Shown here: positions 60,355 through 64,000 of the stretch, one piece after another
Numbering within the stretch: position 1 is the first letter of the stretch
Layout of the letters: each line of letters starts with the position of its first letter
From: CAAGNP01 sp045595965
GTDB lineage: Bacteria > Bacteroidota > Bacteroidia > Bacteroidales > UBA932
Assembly (NCBI GenBank): GCA_045595965.1
Contig: JAZOBN010000028.1
Span: forward strand, 77,004-141,003
Reading direction: 5' to 3'
DNA: 64,000 nucleotides
Made by a program: the position numbers and the translations under genes
The notes under the pieces: generated by a model
Databases searched by the model: none
The model's input: the letters and a program-made list of their open reading frames with translations, nothing else
Told to the model about the DNA's origin: nothing

Positions 60355-62136
60355 ATGGCTAAGGAAATTAAATTTTCTCTATTGTATAGAGATATGTGGC
60401 AATCTTCAGGAAAATATGTTCCTAAGGTAGCTCAGTTGAAACAAATTGCTCCCGTCATCATTGATATGGGTTGTTTCGATCGCGTTGAAACCAACGGTGG
60501 TGCTTTTGAACAAGTGAACTTGTTGTTTGGTGAGAACCCAAATAAAGCAGTACGTGAATGGACCGCTCCCTTCAATAAAGTGGGTATTCAGACACACATG
60601 CTTGAAAGAGGTTTGAATGCATTGAGAATGAATCCTGTGCCAGAAGATGTACGTGAATTGATGTACAAAGTAAAGGCTAAACAAGGAACCAATATCGCAC
60701 GTTCATTCTGCGGACTTAACGACCATAGAAACTTGAAAGGCTCAGTTATCGGGGCAAAGAAAGGTGGTATGATCTCTCAGGTTGCATTGAGTATTACCTA
60801 TTCTCCTGTCCATACAGTTGAGTATTATATGGGAGTTGTTGATAAAGTGGTAGAGTATGGTTGTGATGAGATCTGTCTGAAAGATATGGCAGGTATCGGC
60901 CGCCCCGCATTCTTGGGTAGACTTACTGCTGAAATCAAGAAAAAATATCCTCATATCGTAGTTCAGTATCACGGACACTCTGGTCCTGGTTTCTCTGTAG
61001 CTTCAATGCTGGAAGTTGCTCGTGCAGGTGCTGAATATATTGACGTTGCTATGGAGCCACTTTCATGGGGTAAAATTCACCCGGATGTGATCACCATCCA
61101 GGCAATGCTCAAAGATGCAGGCTTCCTTGTAAAAGATATCAATATGGATGCATATATGGAGGCTCGTCGTCTGACTCAGACTTTCATTGATGATTATCTT
61201 GGATATTTTATTGAACCTACCAACTACCAATGCTCATCACTCCTTGTAGGTTGTGGTCTACCTGGCGGTATGATGGGTTCTATGATGGCAGACTTGAAAG
61301 GTTTCCACGGAGCAATCAATATGTCACTAAGAAATCAAGGCAAGAAAGAGGTTACTCTTAACGAACTTGCAGTGATGTTGTTCCAGGAAGTTGAGTATGT
61401 ATGGCCACGCCTCGGTTATCCACCATTGGTAACACCATTCAGTCAGTATGTGAAGAATACTGCCCTTATGAACCTTATGCATACTCTTAAGGGTGAGCCT
61501 CGCTGGAAGACTATCGATAAGGATACTATGAATATGATCCTTGGCAAGACTGGTAAGCTTCCGGGCGAACTTGCTCCTGAGATCGTTCAGATCGTGAAAG
61601 AAAAGGGTCTTGAATTCTACACAGGTAATCCTCAGGATGCATTCCCTAATGAACTTCCTAAGTTTGAACAAATGATGAAAGATGAAGGTTGGGACAGAGG
61701 TGAAGACGATGAAGAATTGTTCGAATTGGCAATGCACGAAAGACAATATCGTGATTACAAGAGCGGAATCGCTAAAGAACGTTTTGAAAAAGACCTCGAG
61801 GCAGCTAAAGAGAAAGCAGGTGCACCTAAGATTGTGGTTCGTCCTGTTGTTGAGATGCCTAAATTTGATGTTGAAGCGGTGGCAGCACAATATCCTAATG
61901 CGATGCCTGTACAGGTTACTGCTAAGGGTAATATCGTATGGCAATATGATGTTGTTGCAGAGAGCACAGCTCCAGCTATCGGTGATAAGGTAGAAGAGGG
62001 TAAACCTATCTGCTATGTTCAGACTTACTATGGTCTTGAAGAGATCAAAGCACCTAAGAGCGGTAAGATTGTTTACGTGGCAGTGGCGCAAAATGATAAA
62101 GTAGAGAAGAATCAGATCGTAGCATTTGTAGAATAA
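60355..62136 (+). CDS. Carboxyltransferase subunit (OadA/PycB-like) with atypical biotinyl-like domain
   Basis: 593 residues, cytoplasmic. The N-terminal carboxyltransferase TIM barrel (about 1-300) starts KFSLLYRDMWQSSGKYVP, with CLKDMAGIGRPAFLG, VQYHGHSGPGF and AMEPLSWG, and a conserved PLVTPFSQYVKN segment near 355. The C-terminal domain (about 515-593) has the barrel-sandwich pattern, but the biotin loop that normally reads EAMKM is Q556-T-Y-Y-G-L-E-E-I-K565-A-P. K565 is offset from the usual biotin lysine position. The protein may be part of oxaloacetate decarboxylase or pyruvate carboxylase; the biotin carrier could be a separate subunit. Single-gene unit with its own promoter and a terminator. 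Confidence 0.82.
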   Translation: MAKEIKFSLLYRDMWQSSGKYVPKVAQLKQIAPVIIDMGCFDRVETNGGAFEQVNLLFGENPNKAVREWTAPFNKVGIQTHMLERGLNALRMNPVPEDVRELMYKVKAKQGTNIARSFCGLNDHRNLKGSVIGAKKGGMISQVALSITYSPVHTVEYYMGVVDKVVEYGCDEICLKDMAGIGRPAFLGRLTAEIKKKYPHIVVQYHGHSGPGFSVASMLEVARAGAEYIDVAMEPLSWGKIHPDVITIQAMLKDAGFLVKDINMDAYMEARRLTQTFIDDYLGYFIEPTNYQCSSLLVGCGLPGGMMGSMMADLKGFHGAINMSLRNQGKKEVTLNELAVMLFQEVEYVWPRLGYPPLVTPFSQYVKNTALMNLMHTLKGEPRWKTIDKDTMNMILGKTGKLPGELAPEIVQIVKEKGLEFYTGNPQDAFPNELPKFEQMMKDEGWDRGEDDEELFELAMHERQYRDYKSGIAKERFEKDLEAAKEKAGAPKIVVRPVVEMPKFDVEAVAAQYPNAMPVQVTAKGNIVWQYDVVAESTAPAIGDKVEEGKPICYVQTYYGLEEIKAPKSGKIVYVAVAQNDKVEKNQIVAFVE

Positions 62137-62160
62137 TTCTCTATAAAGTCAAAATTTTTA

Positions 62161-62195
62161 TGAGGGATGGTCAAAAATGGCCATCCCTTTTTTAT
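62161..62195 (+). terminator. Terminator after the carboxyltransferase gene
   Basis: AGGGATGG (62163-62170) pairs with CCATCCCT (62181-62188), with a T run next. Strong rho-independent form. Confidence 0.88.
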
Positions 62196-62291
62196 TGATT
62201 GGAAATGAGTGAGTTGCCGTCAATAAGGTGATTTTGCTGCCGGATTAAAAAGAAAAAAAGTGATTTTTTTTCGAAAAAAAGTTAAGAAAAA

Positions 62292-62322
62292 TTTGGTAGG
62301 TTAAAAAATGTCCGTATATTTG
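62292..62322 (+). promoter_or_regulatory. rRNA operon promoter
   Basis: TTTG at 62292-62295 and TATATTTG at 62315-62322 with exactly 19 bases between, the textbook Bacteroidota form. A-rich tracts upstream (62250-62290) could act as UP elements. Confidence 0.85.
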
Positions 62323-62458
62323 CAGCCCGTTTCGGAAATGAAACGGTTAAAAATGAAAGTTCATTGATAGCATTGTACGAGTGTAAAGGTAAGAGATTTT
62401 AGTAATCTCGTTAATTCTTTAACCGGTCAGGACAAGCTAAAGATATAAAAAATATATA
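62323..62458 (+). other. 16S rRNA leader
   Basis: Leader of the rRNA transcript. It contains a stem CCGTTTC / GAAACGG (62327-62346) at the 5' end and a second stem GAGATT / AATCTC (62393-62409), plus an ATTCTTTAA that could be a boxA-like antitermination site. No gene. Confidence 0.6.
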
Positions 62459-63986
<1,528 letters not shown>

Positions 63987-64000
63987 TTGGAGCTGTCTGA

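Overview
The window is a chromosomal segment of a member of the Bacteroidota, most likely order Bacteroidales. The support is an almost complete 16S rRNA gene at the right end, a SusC/SusD pair, an NQR-like Rnf complex with the Bacteroidota gene order, an OstA-like protein, a cobalamin operon with BtuG/BtuB-type outer-membrane proteins, and many Bacteroidota-type promoters (TAnnTTTG at -7). No genus is claimed. Gene density is high, gaps are short, and no plasmid or phage genes were seen. The only mobile DNA is a short IS3-type remnant.

Layout. 1-898 (minus): 5' part of alaS. 958-12195 (plus): a very compact run holding two M23 endopeptidases, a MerR-type regulator, a Nif3-like protein, a zinc-ribbon coiled-coil protein, dnaB, an RseC-like protein and rnfB-C-D-G-E-A, then a small TPR protein and a bidirectional terminator. 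12256-17451: glyA (minus), a TrmH-type methylase, a YgjP-like metallopeptidase (minus), rpsO and pnp. 17508-18317: IS3-type remnant abutting an unknown ORF. 18345-19737 (minus): radical SAM and YhcH-family genes. 19835-33357 (plus): a second long run with an NlpC/P60 endopeptidase, a dipeptide epimerase, a small unknown, guaB, three outer-membrane biogenesis genes (PpiC lipoprotein, SurA-like, OstA-like) and a histidine-degradation block (hutH, hutI, metallo-beta-lactamase fold protein, ftcD-fchA fusion). 33350-38699: a membrane LytTR regulator (minus) divergent from a type II fatty-acid cluster fabH-fabK-fabF-fabZ-fabG. 38774-48090 (minus): susD, susC, nifJ, fabD. 48147-48827: tRNA-Arg(CCG) and an HdeD-like protein. 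48996-55271: a cobalamin-riboswitch operon. 55280-62136: a NagX-like acyltransferase (minus), gltS, tRNA-His (minus), a GH3 glycosidase and a carboxyltransferase subunit. 62292-63986: rRNA promoter, leader and 16S rRNA.

How the parts fit. The Rnf complex, pyruvate:ferredoxin oxidoreductase and the OadA/PycB-like carboxyltransferase suit an anaerobe that makes reduced ferredoxin from pyruvate and turns it into an ion gradient. HutH, HutI and FtcD degrade histidine to glutamate, although urocanase is not in the window. The NlpC/P60 and epimerase pair, the M23 proteins and the GH3 enzyme point to peptidoglycan turnover. The riboswitch operon would produce surface lipoproteins and a TonB receptor for corrinoid capture.

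Points worth most attention: the C-terminal biotinyl-like domain of the OadA homologue lacks the expected AMKM lysine; a 42-residue peptide gene sits between the cobalamin riboswitch and its surface-protein operon; the histidine block lacks hutU and carries a metallo-beta-lactamase-fold gene; and the GH3 enzyme has an odd tail that looks like part of a serine-hydrolase domain. I found no CRISPR array, phage or defence locus. No wholly new multi-gene system is asserted; the cobalamin operon with its small peptide is the best candidate for undescribed biology.
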